A stretch of 64,000 bases of DNA from Amia ocellicauda (GCF_036373705.1 NC_089853.1:5964405-6028404), one strand, 5' to 3'; counted from the stretch's first letter, positions 1 to 15,640 are shown. The notes: generated by a model from the sequence alone, not told the origin. Numbers and translations are program-made.

Positions 1-935
1 CCATACTTCACTACCATACAGCGCAATGGGCTGGATCACACTGTCAATTAGTTTGAGACAGATTTTGACTGGAATATTAATGTTATAGAATCTTCTTCTG
101 ATTGCATAGAATGCTCTTCTTGCTTTGTCTTTGAGCGTCTTCACTGCCAGGTTAAAGCCCCCTGACGCACTAATAGTCAGGCCCAGGTAGGTGTAGTGTG
201 AGGTGTGTTCTAGGGTAGTGTTATCTAGCGTGAAGTGGTATTTGTTTCCCTGAGGTCTGGCCTTTTTTTGGAAAATCATGATCTTTGTCTTCTTCATGTT
301 TACTGCCAGGGCCCAGGACTGACAGTACTGCTCTAGTAGTGCCAGGTTTTGCTGAAGCCCTTGCTCTGTGGGCGACAGCAAGACTAGGTCATCCGCATAG
401 AGCAGGAATTTGACTTCTGTGTCATTTAGGGTGAGGCCAGGGGCATCAGACTGCTCCAACACCGTTGCCAACTCATTGATGTAGATGTTGAACAGTGTTG
501 GGCTCAAACTGCAGCCCTGCCTCACTCCCCGCCGCTGAGTGAAGAATTCTGTTCTTTTGTTGCCAATTTTTACTGCACATTTGTTTTCGGTGTACATTGA
601 TTTTATAATATCATAGACTTTACCCCCTACATCGCTTTGAAGAATTCTGTAATAAAGTCCCTCGTGCCAAATGGAGTCGAATGCCTTTTTGAAATCAATG
701 AAACAGGCAAAGATATTGCCTTTACTTTTTGGTGGACGTGTTTGTCTATGAGGGTGTGCAGGGTGTAAATATGATCTGTAGTGCGGTGATTTGGGAGGAA
801 GCCAATCTGACTCTTACTCAGGACACTGTGCTCGGTAAGGAAGGCCAGTATCCGGGCGTTGATGATACTGCAGAACACCTTCCCCAGGTTGCTGCTCACA
901 CAGATGCCCCGGTAGTTGTGTTAGTTTTATCTCTG
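1..935 (-). mobile_element. LINE (non-LTR retrotransposon) reverse-transcriptase remnant, truncated at the window edge
   Basis: Read on the minus strand, this stretch encodes consecutive reverse-transcriptase blocks: NYRGICVSSNLGK near 935-890, SQIGFLPNHRTTDHIYTLH near 800, FKKAFDSIWHEGLYYRIL near 690-640, and the catalytic YADD at 388-399 followed by LVLLSPTEQGLQQNL. Sequence after it (THYTYLG-type block, about 200-180) continues to position 1, so the element runs off the left edge. A one-base frameshift in the A-rich run near 730 separates the N-terminal blocks from the rest, so this copy is dead. The style of the motifs fits an APE-class LINE; I cannot place the clade. It points away from ndufs3 and ends about 400 bases before that gene's start codon. 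Confidence 0.85.
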
Positions 936-1261
936 AAAGATACGCACACCTTTAACAGGATGCAGAGAATCGCTGTACACCACAGAGCCAAAATGGCGAG
1001 TGCAGTATAACAGTTACCATGCTCGCGTTGACCCCCTAGACATAAATAGCCCTTATTATTTAATTCGCAGGTTCGTATCTCGACACCAGTGGTAAAGGGT
1101 AGTGCAGTGGTACATCTATCGAGACTTTTACACGCACATTGTTATTGAAGCTTAATAATCACTCAGCTGTAAAGAAAAGACAAGCGGGTGTGGAACCATA
1201 TATATATATATATAAAATCATTGTTCATTTCTGTTTATTCTGCTCTATCTATGGTGGATCC
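936..1261. other. Intergenic spacer between LINE remnant and ndufs3 promoter
   Basis: About 330 bases without a gene. It contains a short (TA)n run near 1199-1214 and a stretch near 1068-1085 that superficially resembles a tRNA B box, but no foldable tRNA is visible around it. Confidence 0.5.
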
Positions 1262-1331
1262 TCAGATGTGACCTCACTTCCGCTCTGCGCGGTTTTGTCA
1301 CAACATTGCGGACTCCAACTTCCGGGTAGCG
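1262..1331 (+). promoter_or_regulatory. Putative ndufs3 core promoter with Ets/NRF2-type and YY1-type motifs
   Basis: Just before the ndufs3 start codon lie two Ets-family (GABP/NRF-2) core motifs, ACTTCCGC at 1276-1283 and ACTTCCGGGT at 1318-1327. The start codon itself sits in GCGATGGCGGCC, which resembles the YY1 motif often found over the first codons of housekeeping genes. No TATA box is seen. Such sites are typical of nuclear genes for respiratory-chain subunits; actual binding and the transcription start are inferred. Confidence 0.55.
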
Positions 1332-5355
<4,024 letters not shown>

Positions 5356-5481
5356 TGGAGCAGCGGCCTGTGGACCCGAGGAGGGGACTCCGGCATGGCC
5401 ACACGCGTGTGTGTCCTTGTGTTTCGGTTTAACCTGCAGGGGCTCGGCTGTTTCTCTGGCCTCTCGCTTAGTATTTATGTA

Positions 5482-5487
5482 AATAAA
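5482..5487 (+). terminator. ndufs3 polyadenylation signal
   Basis: AATAAA lies about 127 bases after the ndufs3 stop codon, with no competing signal before it. This predicts a short 3' UTR. Confidence 0.75.
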
Positions 5488-5499
5488 ATATTAAATCTT

Positions 5500-6265
5500 C
5501 GATACCTAAAGCACTTTTGTCTCAGACTCTTGTTTTCCTGTGAGATATCTATGAATTTGACACCAAAGGGATATACAGGCATTGTAAACGAAACGCAACT
5601 GCCCAGCGATCGGCTGCTTCTGTAGTTAAGGCAGGTTCATGCCAGATGCTTCTTCCCTCTCTTAGACTTCATGAAAACTTGAGGACCATGTCCTGTGGCC
5701 CGGGGGGTTCTGCCACTGAGGCGAGGCCGTCCGCATGTGGATCTGCGAATGTGCTGTGCAGAATAGGACGGGGATGGGGTTGTTATATTCTATTCCAGCT
5801 CCATGTGTTTTGAGTTCATGCTTTGTGGTGAACAGATAATAGCAGACAGGTGTGTGTGTGTTGGTTCATCGGCAGTGTTGTACTAAAGGGGTTTGGGTGC
5901 AGCTTTTGATGAACACCCAGCATGGACTCTGGTCGCTTCTATCCACGACTATCCACAGGAGCTGCAGAAAGCTGCGTCACACGTGGGATTCATCATTGCT
6001 CTGTTTCTGCTTATTTGTGAGGAATTCCTCATTTGATTCCTTCTGAATTCCAGAAAGAATCATTCCGTTGGCTTCAGTCCGCTCTTTCCCTGGATAAACA
6101 GCCCGACTGGAATGCATGGCATTTTCACAGGAAAAAGTTCTGGATATATTGGCTTGTCTCTGGATCAGACGCTGAAAAGCCATCTGAACTGACAGGAAGT
6201 GAGGATAAATCTGCCGCTGGACTGAGGATCCACTCAGAGGAGGGAGAGGTCGTGTGGACTTCAGC
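5500..6265. other. Intergenic spacer between ndufs3 and fam180b
   Basis: About 770 bases without a recognisable gene. It must hold the ndufs3 cleavage site and the promoter and 5' UTR of fam180b. I see no clear TATA box or CpG cluster that would fix the fam180b start of transcription. Confidence 0.5.
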
Positions 6266-7361
6266 ATGGCTGTGCTGCTGCTCAGGGTCTGTCTGTGGGT
6301 CAGCCTGGGCCTGGCCACCCTCGGGGGATCCAGGAAGGACACAGGTGGGCTTGGTGCAGCTGCAGGTGTTCAATAGTGTGCAGGGCGCTCTGGAAATGCA
6401 ATACCTGCCGGACTCCCGCTCGGAGAAGCGTCCGGGCCGTGACGTATGTATATCTAAGTACGACACTAGAAACTTTTAAAATAAGATTATTATACAGTAG
6501 CGCGTATTGCTGTAAAATACGCATGAAAACTTTCAACTGCATTGCGTGTTTTGAGAGAAAAAGCCGTAGTTTTATTAACGAAACGAACTCGTGTTCACAT
6601 GCATTGAATATGGTTTGTAAACAAATCGGATAACGTGATTTGTATTATTCATTTTAGGTGTGTTAGTATTATTGGTATAACCTGCAGCTACACCGCCTCA
6701 TATAGTCTTATTTGAATGCTATTATGGGGTTATTTATATGCACAAACACTTCATAAACGCTTGTATCAGCGGCTTACTGGCGACAGTAACAATCGCTGCA
6801 TGTGTGTTGGGGGTGCATCTCTATATGACACGCGTTTTACCCAGTGTGTGTTGAACGCCTGCAGACTTTACCATTCCTGCACATGTGTTCAACTCATGTG
6901 ATGTTGCGCACAGTAGCTGCTGGCATTCAACGCGTTAAATACGTGGCACATCCGTTACTGTACCTTTGAGATATTTTCAAACCACAGATAAATCATTTAT
7001 ACAGTCGGTTCTCAGCCAAGTTTGGGTTCTCCTCCCTTTTTTTTTTTGGAAGACAAGCGTTTTGATGGGGATTGATCGCACTTCAGTGTTTCTATGGAAG
7101 GATATTTTTCCTCCAAATCAAAAGTTTTTTGTTTGTTTTCAAACCATTGCAGAAAGCACGGAGGAGCCAGTGATATGAGCCAATCTGGCATGACATGAAG
7201 AGCGAGATGGGAATGCATGCAGGCTGGCTCGATGCACAATAGAGAAAGTGACTCATTTCCACAATGCCCACAACAGACAACAGATGGGATCAAATATCTA
7301 CATATCTACCCATGTTGTATAAAACGGTCATCTCAGTGATGACATTATGATGTGCCATTAT

Positions 7362-7417
<56 letters not shown>

Positions 7418-9033
7418 AGATTACAGATTTTCTCCAGTGCAAGGTCCTGCCACAGTAACCAAAGTAGTGTTTCACAAGTCTGTCAGTGACACCAATCTAA
7501 TGTACGAGGTAATTATTTTTGAATTTTCTTAAAATATTTTATATTTTAATATAATATTTGATATCTTCTGTATTGCAGCAGGATAACTACTATTTGATTA
7601 ATAAACACTTATGCTTGTCTCCCAGTAGGGGGTGCTATAGATAAACTGTTTTTTTTTCGTTGGACAGATGTTTCTTTCCACGTTTCTGTCTGTTTCATGT
7701 TCCTATTAGTAGACTATCAACATCAGTATTGATGAGTATTTGGCAAAATTTGGACCTAATTTCATTGATATCAGGGTTAACTCTTCATCATTTTATTTAG
7801 TGTCCATTTGTAATCCATATTTATATGAAGGTGTCACACAAATCATGTAATTCTTCTGTTTTTTATAAATGAATTTACAATGTATCTTTCAACACACTGT
7901 AAAAGAGACATCTGTGTAAATGTCTCTGTGATTTTGGACTCTTTGCATTATGAAAGTCCATGTTTATCCTTGAAGCATAACTTCTGTGCCAGGAAACCTT
8001 TTTAAAAGTTCAACAATGAAACATTAACGAGTCCCTAGTTTTGTCCTCGTTTTATAAGATAAACGAAACCGAATGGGGACTTTCTGAAATTCCTTCCTGG
8101 TGACTGGACCTTTCCCTGGAACGAACTGTCTTTCCCACTTCCTGTGTAAACACGGCTCTGGGTGCCGGTGCCAGAAGCACGGGACTAACACAGTCCAGGC
8201 TGGTCCTGTTCCACCCCAAGCTGTGTTTTCTTTGCCCCGGCTGCAGCGGGAGTTGTTTGGCTCTGAACACAATTTTCGGCATTGTAATTTAATTTCGCTC
8301 AGAGTTTAAAAATGCATCTGTAACCATTTCAATGTGGCCTCCACCCAGTCACGGGATATATACTGCACACAGAGGACTGGCATTGTTAACAGGGTCACAC
8401 TGGTATGTGTGTGTGTGTGAGAGAGAGAGAGAGGGAGAGTGTGTATGTGTGAGAGAGCACGTGTGTGTGTTTGTGTTAGGACAGAGTCCCAGTGTGAGAT
8501 GACACTTGAAACCAGAGGAAGCATTACACAGTGCTTGCCTGAATCATTAAATAAATAATCAAACAAACAGACGGAGACTCAATAGTGGTGTTCTGCCATT
8601 TCTGAAATCCAGTGCTGTGTGAAATGATGCTATGGAGTTGTGTCCTTCACTGTGAGGTACAGGGAAGGGGATTGTGGTCCATATTTCTGTATCTCATCTC
8701 ATAGCGGAAATGCTGTCACACCCTCCTCTCAATTCTGTTCAAAGTGGAATTATTGTCATGACAAATGTGAGTGTGTTGCCAATGCATTTACAAGGATTAA
8801 ACTGTAAAATGTTTTAATAATAAAATCAACACTTGTTAACATTATCCCTTAATAAACAGTATCTCCTCTATGTCCTGCTATATGTGTTTTTGCTTGTTAT
8901 TAATTTCTTGGCAGACACCCTGACCCAGGGTACTTACAGTTGTCAAAATATACATATTTTACCAATATACTTAACAGATCTCTCTCTCTCTCTCTCCCCT
9001 GTGTGTGTGTCTGTGTCTGTGTGTCTCTGTGTC

Positions 9034-9064
<31 letters not shown>

Positions 9065-9520
9065 CTGTCTCTGTATCTGTGTGTGTGTGTCTGTGTGTGT
9101 CTGTGGGTGTGTCTGTGTGTCTCTGTATCTGTGTGTGTGTGTGTGTGTGTGTTTTACCAGATCCTGCTGAGGGGGCTGGTGATAGAGAAGGACAACAACA
9201 TTGTCCTGCAGGATGAGGAGCTGGCGTCCATGCGGCAGGGACGGGTCTTTGTGTCCCTCATCAACGACAACGTGCCCAAGAGCCGCGTCACCATGCAGAG
9301 GCTGCTGGGCCGGCTGCAGGCCGAGCGCTGGCCCCTGGAGATGTTCCACTTCGAGACCCTGGTCCTGGGCGCCGTCTACTCAGCCCACCAGGCGCGGCGG
9401 CAGAAGAGTGCGGAGGAGCAGGCGGTGTGGGGGGGCCTGCTCATGCAGCTGGTCAACACCACACTCCTGGACCTCCGCAAGACCCCCCAGCTCGGCTCCA
9501 ACGCGCTGGGCACCTACTGA
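6266..9520 (+). CDS. fam180b: FAM180 family protein, probable fam180b, 3 coding exons, predicted secreted
   Basis: Coding exons are 6266-6344, 7420-7508 and 9161-9520, with GT-AG introns and matching phases (1, then 0). The 528 bases encode 175 residues plus TGA, the usual length for FAM180 proteins. Residues 1 to about 21 ([20 protein letters not shown]) form a signal peptide. The conserved FAM180 region occupies most of exon 3: [20 protein letters not shown], then LASMRQGR and later [14 protein letters not shown]. The assignment to the B member rests on its place between ndufs3 and c1qtnf4, which matches the human order I recall; by sequence alone fam180a cannot be excluded. The molecular function of the family is not known to me. 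Both introns end in long microsatellites that run directly into the acceptor AG. The gene converges with c1qtnf4. Confidence 0.9.
7365..7415. repeat. (CT)n microsatellite forming the fam180b exon 2 acceptor tract
   Basis: A pure 51-base CT run is followed at once by ACAG and exon 2 at 7420, so it supplies the whole polypyrimidine tract of this splice acceptor. Confidence 0.95.
8406..8472. repeat. GT/GA low-complexity tract in fam180b intron 2
   Basis: Alternating (GT)n, (GA)n and (GT)n runs; no coding sense. Confidence 0.85.
8979..9151. repeat. Compound (TC)n/(GT)n/(CTGT)n microsatellite before fam180b exon 3
   Basis: About 170 bases of TC units followed by interrupted GT and CTGT units end nine bases before exon 3 (TTTTACCAG, then 9161). 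It produces several long but meaningless open frames on both strands. Confidence 0.95.
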
Positions 9521-9969
9521 AACCCTCCGCCGGGTTTCATGTCCCACCCCAGCTCTTAATCTCGTCAGTGAGTTCATTATTTCGATTAGAAGTCTAATCG
9601 CCGGTCATTTCCAGGTCTTCATCCATCTGGATATGAACGCTGTCTGGCCCCCCAGGACTGGAGCTGCCCACCCGGCCCTCAGTGCTTTTTCTGTCTTGTC
9701 TGGTGATCTGCTTTCTGTCCAGTGTGTGTAGGCTGGTCCTGCTTTTCGCTGCCCCCCGTTTGACACCTGTGTCTTGAGGGTGGGAAAGTTGTCTCTTATT
9801 CTGCCGGTATCAAAAAAAAAAAAAAAAATCTGCGCTGTATTGAACTTGTACTTCCTGTACTGTTTCTTTATAAGCAGCTACAATTCTTCCCAAATTGTAA
9901 ATCAGACTGTTGCTGTAACGTGGATGTCATCATGTGTATTGAAGATGCTAATGGATGTAATGACTTGCT

Positions 9970-9975
9970 AATAAA
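9970..9975 (+). terminator. Candidate fam180b polyadenylation signal
   Basis: AATAAA lies 450 bases after the fam180b stop codon, with further AATAAA copies within the next 30 bases. This is the first canonical signal on the plus strand after the gene. Confidence 0.6.
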
Positions 9976-9999
9976 TATGATAAGGTAAAATAAATAAAA

Positions 10000-11780
10000 G
10001 CTAAATTGTGTACTTTTTGATCAGTAGCTGTGTAGCCTTTTGTCAGTCGGTTTGTTTCAGGGGAAAGTGCATGTGATAATGAAGTTGTAAAAAGTACTAT
10101 AACAATTGCTGTATTTGCCAATCTTAGCACACCTGTCTGAGTGCTTTCTGTCCAGCAGGGGGAGCACATGCATCGCTTAACTGCAGGCTGGGGGGGCACT
10201 GCAAGAGAAACGCACCATGACAGACCCTGAAACCACAGTAAGTGCAGTTTTACTACAAACACTTTACCACAACAAACAAGCCACATCAAATAATAAGCCA
10301 TTTATTGTTATTTACTGAGTCGCGTATACACAGGCAAAATGCACAGAAGCATCCAGTTTCAAAAGCAACATTTAAAATGTTTTTACACATCTCAATTCTG
10401 CAGAGCTGTAATTCGTTTTTACATAAGAGCATAATATATCCCTGGTCTTATAAAAAAAGAAAGAAAAGAAAATCCTCTTGTACACGACTACAGCATAAAA
10501 AGTACAAATGACCAAAGTACCACAAACATTATAATACAGGAGCCCACATGGTGAGAAATGGTACAAAACAGTGTGTCGTTGGAGTCGGATCAGCTTCTGT
10601 TTTACAACCACACTTGCACTAGTCTTGGCCAAAGCTGAGTGAACAAAATCAGTGAGTGAAGTCATACAAGACTGTGCACACCTGACTCAATCAAATACAG
10701 TCCAGGAAATCAGCCTCATTACTGTCAGTCCAGAAGCTGTCTTTAAATATGAACTGACTCGCTTTTTCAGGACGCTGAGAGAAGATATTATTAGATGTTA
10801 ATCTGCATCTCACTAATGTGTTATTTTTTCACAAAAAGTATACAACCAATGAATTTGTAATGCATGTTTTTAGGTATTTCTTATGGAAGAATCTAGGTTT
10901 ACATTTGCAAATCCATGCGCAAAATGGTCACATTTGTATGTGTTACTGAAACAATTAAGCCCTTATGTTGAAATATCTTCCCTATAGCTTATGTGTGTGT
11001 GTGTGTGTGTGTGTGTATTTTCTGCACTGCTTATGCACGCCTTTTGTGCCTGTGCAGTGATATATAATGATGATGACTGTTGGTATTGTTATTTAATTGG
11101 AGTTTTGATTCTAGTTATCATCAAAAAAGTTTAATTAGTGTTTTGCCATTTTACCCTTTGATCGTAAATTGGTATATAATTATTGTAGAGGCTTTATCTT
11201 GAGAGGACAACATATTTCATCCAAACGTCACAAAAGCACCACATGCAGTGAACAGTCAGTGCACTCTCTGAGGTGCTTTAAATCACAGCACTCACTCCAT
11301 GCAGTGCGTCTCTGTAAATCTGCCTGTATCAGCACATTGTCCCAGCTGATGGCAGAGATGAGCTGCAGAGCAAAGTATATTTATTTCAGTTCAACAGATG
11401 TTTTTTTTTTATGACATATTTCAGAACCTGCCCTGAATGAAAAGCAGGAGCAGAACAATACTGCTTCTGCGGCCGGGCTCCCCGATTGCAAATTGAACAG
11501 GGTAGTTGTCAGAGCATGTTCAATCATAATGAGGGTTTAATTGTGAAGAAGCAATTCAATTTTGGTCGGTGGCAGGCGAATGTGAAAACCAGCTTGATAA
11601 ATTAAAATTGAATTACTGGAGTTTAGTCTTAATTTCCTACAACAGGAGCGAGGCACAGGCGGCCTGGGAGGCTCGGTTCTCCAGAGCAGAGTGAGAAGAA
11701 AGCCTGCTGTTTAAGATTCAGATTTTATTTTTTTAACAAGGATGGGAAACTCAGAGGTGGGATGAACCAAAGCCAGAGGA
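10000..11780. other. Spacer between the convergent fam180b and c1qtnf4 genes
   Basis: About 1.8 kb without a recognisable gene, AT-rich, with a (GT)n microsatellite at 10992-11017. Part of it could belong to a long c1qtnf4 3' UTR, since several minus-strand AATAAA signals (TTTATT on the plus strand) occur here. Confidence 0.5.
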
Positions 11781-11784
11781 AAAC

Positions 11785-11790
11785 TTTATT
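11785..11790 (-). terminator. Candidate c1qtnf4 polyadenylation signal
   Basis: TTTATT on the plus strand reads AATAAA in the c1qtnf4 direction, about 320 bases after its stop codon. Other copies lie farther away, so the site in use is uncertain. Confidence 0.45.
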
Positions 11791-12106
11791 CCTGGTCGGT
11801 TCATCTGGTCGTGGCAAACCTGTCTGTGCCTTTGTCAACCTCGGGGATGTGATTAGTATGTTTCCTCAAACACAGCAACATGAGGAGGGCAACACTCACA
11901 TGCTTCTCTGGTGGACACAAGATAGAGAGAAGAACGAGAGAAAGACAGAAAGAAAGCAAGAGGAAAATAAAACACAGTTGACAATCCATAACACATACAA
12001 AATGAAAAACAATAAACCAATTTCTCTTTTTTTTGTGTGTGTTTTGTTAGTTTTTTTAAAGAAACACTCATTCAATAAATTAACGGGGACCGGCAGGGCG
12101 GCACGC

Positions 12107-13270
12107 TCATATTTCGTTCCTCTGCCTCGTGGGGCTCTGCAGTCTGTGCGGCGCCGGCTCGGGGTACACCAGGAACCCCGTGAAGGTGATGTACTTGCCG
12201 TGGTTGCTGTAGGCGCCGTAGCCTTCGTGCTGGTGGCTGTAGAGCCAGACTGTGTCGCCCTTGTGCAGCGACAGCATCAGACTCTGGCTCTGCATCTCCC
12301 GCCGCTTGGAGTGGCTGTCGTCGTAGATCATCGCCTGCACCTCCAGGTGGTTCTTCATCAGCTTCACCGACATGGTCTTGTGGGGCAGCTTGCCGATGGT
12401 GAATGAGAAGTAGTAGGTGCCTGGCACCCGGCAGGTGAACACCCCGGCCGAAGTGTTGAAGTCGTTGCCGATGTTCACGAAATCCGTGTCGAAGGTCATC
12501 GGCCGGTGCTGGACCATGCCCTGGTCTTCCCCCAGGATGCTCTGGCTCCGGGCCACGGAGAACGCCGACCTGGGATCCTCCTCCTCTTCCTCCTTCTCTT
12601 CTTCCCGCTCTCTCACCTCTTCCTCTTCCTCTGGCGGCGCCGGTTGATCAGACTGCATGTGCTCCGGCTCCCGCGCCCGCTCGCAGCCCTTCCCGGCAGA
12701 GGAGGAGGAGGAGACGGTCTCCAGGTGTCCGTGTCTCTGCTCCTGGAAAGGCAGGGCGTTCCTCTGGAAGGCGTAGACGTCGGGGTAGATCAGGTAGCCG
12801 TTGAAGGTGGTGTAGGGCCCGGTGTTGCTGTAGAGCGCGTACTTTGGATCGCCGTGTAGCCGCAGCCACACGGTGTCGCCGAACTCCAGCTGCAGCATGG
12901 CGCTCTGGCTCTGCACCTTCCTCTCCTTGCTGTGGTGTTCATCGTACACGATGACCTGCACCTCATTCTTGTTCTTCATCAGCATCACTGACAGGTTCTT
13001 CCGGGGGAACTTGCCCACCGTGAAGGAGAAGTAGTAGGCGCCCGGGATCCGGCAGCGGAAGACGCCCGTCTTGGGGTCGAAGTCCGCGCCGATGTTGACG
13101 TAGACCTTGTCGAAAGTCACCACCATCTTGGGTCCCCCCTCCATGCTGCTGGTCCGCGCCACCGAGAAGGCGGACCGCTGCTCCAGGACCCCCTCCGCCA
13201 TGTAGGCCGACAACACCGCACCCGTCGCCTGCAGCAGCAACCCGATCAGGAGCGGCCCAGCTGGGGACAT
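12107..13270 (-). CDS. c1qtnf4: Complement C1q tumor necrosis factor-related protein 4 (CTRP4)
   Basis: Secreted C1q/TNF superfamily protein known in mammals as a cytokine-like factor. One uninterrupted coding exon of 387 residues. Residues 1-22 ([20 protein letters not shown] and two more) are a signal peptide. Two C1q globular domains follow, at about 33-163 and 235-370. Both begin SAFSVAR, share the NIG.DF and YYFSFT.GK blocks, and end in GYLIYP or GFLVYP. There is no collagen Gly-X-Y stretch, the trait that sets CTRP4 apart from other CTRPs. The linker (164-234) contains 14 Glu in 19 residues at 214-232, and makes the protein longer than the roughly 330 residues of mammalian CTRP4. I chose the ATG at 13270 because a splice acceptor (GTGCGCAG) ends five bases before it and the signal peptide starts there; an in-frame TTG upstream would be intronic. 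The gene is convergent with fam180b. Confidence 0.95.
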   Translation of the reverse strand: MSPAGPLLIGLLLQATGAVLSAYMAEGVLEQRSAFSVARTSSMEGGPKMVVTFDKVYVNIGADFDPKTGVFRCRIPGAYYFSFTVGKFPRKNLSVMLMKNKNEVQVIVYDEHHSKERKVQSQSAMLQLEFGDTVWLRLHGDPKYALYSNTGPYTTFNGYLIYPDVYAFQRNALPFQEQRHGHLETVSSSSSAGKGCERAREPEHMQSDQPAPPEEEEEVREREEEKEEEEEDPRSAFSVARSQSILGEDQGMVQHRPMTFDTDFVNIGNDFNTSAGVFTCRVPGTYYFSFTIGKLPHKTMSVKLMKNHLEVQAMIYDDSHSKRREMQSQSLMLSLHKGDTVWLYSHQHEGYGAYSNHGKYITFTGFLVYPEPAPHRLQSPTRQRNEI

Positions 13271-13300
13271 CTCTCCTGCGCACAACGAGAGACCTGCATT
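13271..13300 (-). promoter_or_regulatory. Probable splice acceptor of a 5' UTR intron of c1qtnf4
   Basis: Reading toward the gene, CTCTCGTTGTGCGCAG ends at 13276 and is followed by GAGAG and the ATG. This is a fair acceptor, so the first, non-coding exon and the promoter would lie at higher coordinates. I could not locate that exon. Confidence 0.45.
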
Positions 13301-15519
13301 AGAGACAGCAGCACTTTCACACAGAGAAAAGATTGTGCGATTGTCATTGTGCGTTAATTACAGAGAGCTCAGTTGTTGTGCACTTGTTTGTGTACCACTG
13401 GGACTACCTCTGTATATACAAATATAAATGCAGGTTTCAGGCATTTCTCGTGTGAACTAAAATGTACTGAATTACTTTCAACCACATACTGTGCTGAGAA
13501 GCAGATTTGTTTCTCCTGTCCTGTACCGTCCTCCTCCAGTTCACCAACCCCCCCACTAGGAGACAGCACCGGCACAGACAGCCAGACAACCACACACCTG
13601 TGCTTTTGCTTTTGACAAGGTGCCACGATAAGGTAAAGGAGGGCTTGGGTTACTAGCTAGGCCGAAGTCTTGGCTTGTCCGTCACTGGCCGGCCACAGGC
13701 TGGACCTCATTACACGCACACATTACATCAGGCAGGTACATTATACCCTCATTAAAATGGCGTTCAGTTGGGCCACAATGAACGTCTGCCTCTCTCTGCT
13801 TCTCTCGTCTGGGTTTGGAATCAGGGGGCTGGCAGCCAGGCCTGGGCTCAGCGGACCGAACAGCCCCCACCTCAGTACAGTTCTTTGTTTTTTTTTCTTT
13901 TCTTTCTGCGCAAGGAATTAAATCTCCTTCTGTCAACTGCCGCCTCACTGCTCCTTCTCCCCCCGACACAGGGATCTCAAGCAACACCAGATTTGGTTTC
14001 CTGACAGGGGATCAGATTAGGGAGGGATGGGAGAGCTGACGAACACAAGAGCCACAGATATGAGGAGGAGGGTGTGTGTGGGGGGTGGGGGGACGCTTAG
14101 ACCTAGGCCACAGACAATGGCATCTTTATCAGCGGGGAAAAATAGGAAACAGGTGACTGTGAACCAGTGCGGTGCAAATGCATACTGCACCCCCTATCCT
14201 CCCCCCCCCCACCCCAGCTTTCACTCTTTAGTGCTGTAGCCGCAATTCCAGTCTGGAGAACCTGACACCGGTGAAAAGCTGCTCCTGGCGAGAGCACTCT
14301 CTGCAGGGGAGGGTGAGCCTGGTGCTGGGGGGGCTACAGTGCCTTCTGGTATTTGTTCCTCCTCAGCTATCAATACGTTATTTGAGAAAATAAAAAAAAC
14401 ATGTTTTTTCTTCAAAAACCATCAGTCTCCTCGATAAGAAAGAGTATTCTTCAGACTATGGTTTTGCAGTTGGCTTTGTTCAGCTTCCTAATCTCGGGCC
14501 CATATCCCTGACCAACACTGACTGTAAAGTGGTGCATGCGTGGGCCTTTGTGCTTTTAAAGAATGACCCTCAATTACTGACCATCTCTGACCCCGAGCAA
14601 CGAACCAGATTGTCCTGTAAATCCAATTTACTTGTGCAAATGTACTTGGTTACTACGTAACAGGAAAGCAGTGGTGTGTGTTAATCTGCCTGTGACACCA
14701 GCGGATCTCTGTACCGCTTTCCAGTCCGCGAGACTCTGGTTAGATTTGTTTTTTTTCCAAGTAGGCAACATAAAATGGAGCTTCAGTCACTCCTTATGGT
14801 GTCTGTGGCAATCGCTCAGCAACTAGATCCCTGGAGAAACTGTAGTACCAGTGCAGCACCACACCTCGGTCTATTTCACAGGTCGAGTTGCCTTCATCTA
14901 GCTTCAAGTGCCGCACGTTCAAAGCACCACACTGTGCAGTCTCAATTTAGGAGAGAGGTCAGTGACAGGACTCTTCTAGCAGGGAGGGTGTTTTGTGGCC
15001 GGCGGCTTTGCACCTGCTCTGAGAATAGCTCCCATTTTGACCTACTCTGTCTCATACCCTTCCCAGGGACTTCAAAGGCTACCAAACATTAAAAAAATGG
15101 AAGCACAGGGGACACAGCACACAGCGCAGGAAGAAACCAAGCAAACGCAAAGCTGGGGTTTTCATGTGCGCAGCGCCGGTACACCTCGGTGCCGTTGCAG
15201 TGCTGGAATGAAACAGAATGCTAGATGAGAGTGTAGTGACTGCTTTTCTTTTTTTTTGTCTTAAATGTAAATAAATAAATAAATGCAATGAAGTAAAAAT
15301 GAAAGGAGTCACTGCTGGAGGATTCATGTTTTATTTCGCTTGCCTTTGTGTTTTAAAGTGGTTGTCTTAGCCTAGGTGAAGCTTTGATTAATCACCAGCC
15401 TCTCGTCCCCAGGGGACATGGAGGTAAATGCTTTTGTGATTAAATGCTCTCCATGAAACACACACCCAGGCTGAGCAATGTGGCTTTAGATTTACATGAA
15501 TCCGCGGCCGCCTCCTTTA

Positions 15520-15640
15520 CAGCTACAAGGGCTGGATTTCTCCATTGACCTGGACAACCTAAACATCTACAAGCTGATTTTGTTTTAGCTAGGTTGGAAC
15601 AAAAACCACCAGGGTTGGGAACCACTGTACTAGAGTATCC
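15520..15640 (-). mobile_element. Fragment of a dispersed vertebrate repeat with hAT-type end
   Basis: The minus strand reads AGTACAGTGGTTCCCAACCC and continues with GGTTTTTGTTCCAACC. This resembles the common vertebrate repeat type that starts AGTGGTTCCCAACC. Only one end is recognisable, so boundaries are approximate. Confidence 0.45.

Noticed and set aside
1060..1115. Possible tRNA gene because of GGTTCGTATCTCGAC
   Set aside because: Only a B-box-like match; no A box, acceptor stem or cloverleaf pairing could be traced.
6033..6479. A 148-codon open frame overlapping fam180b exon 1
   Set aside because: It is in a different frame from the signal peptide of fam180b and shows no domain of its own.
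8833..9520. Long open frames through the Cys/Val-rich and Thr/His-rich stretch on both strands
   Set aside because: They are translations of the GT/CT microsatellite. Only the part from 9161 in the fam180b frame is protein-like.
11762..12406. A 214-codon open frame on the plus strand
   Set aside because: It is the antisense shadow of c1qtnf4 exon sequence plus low-complexity upstream sequence.
13271..13285. Extension of c1qtnf4 upstream through an in-frame TTG
   Set aside because: The bases before the ATG form a splice acceptor, TTG is a poor start, and the signal peptide begins at the ATG.
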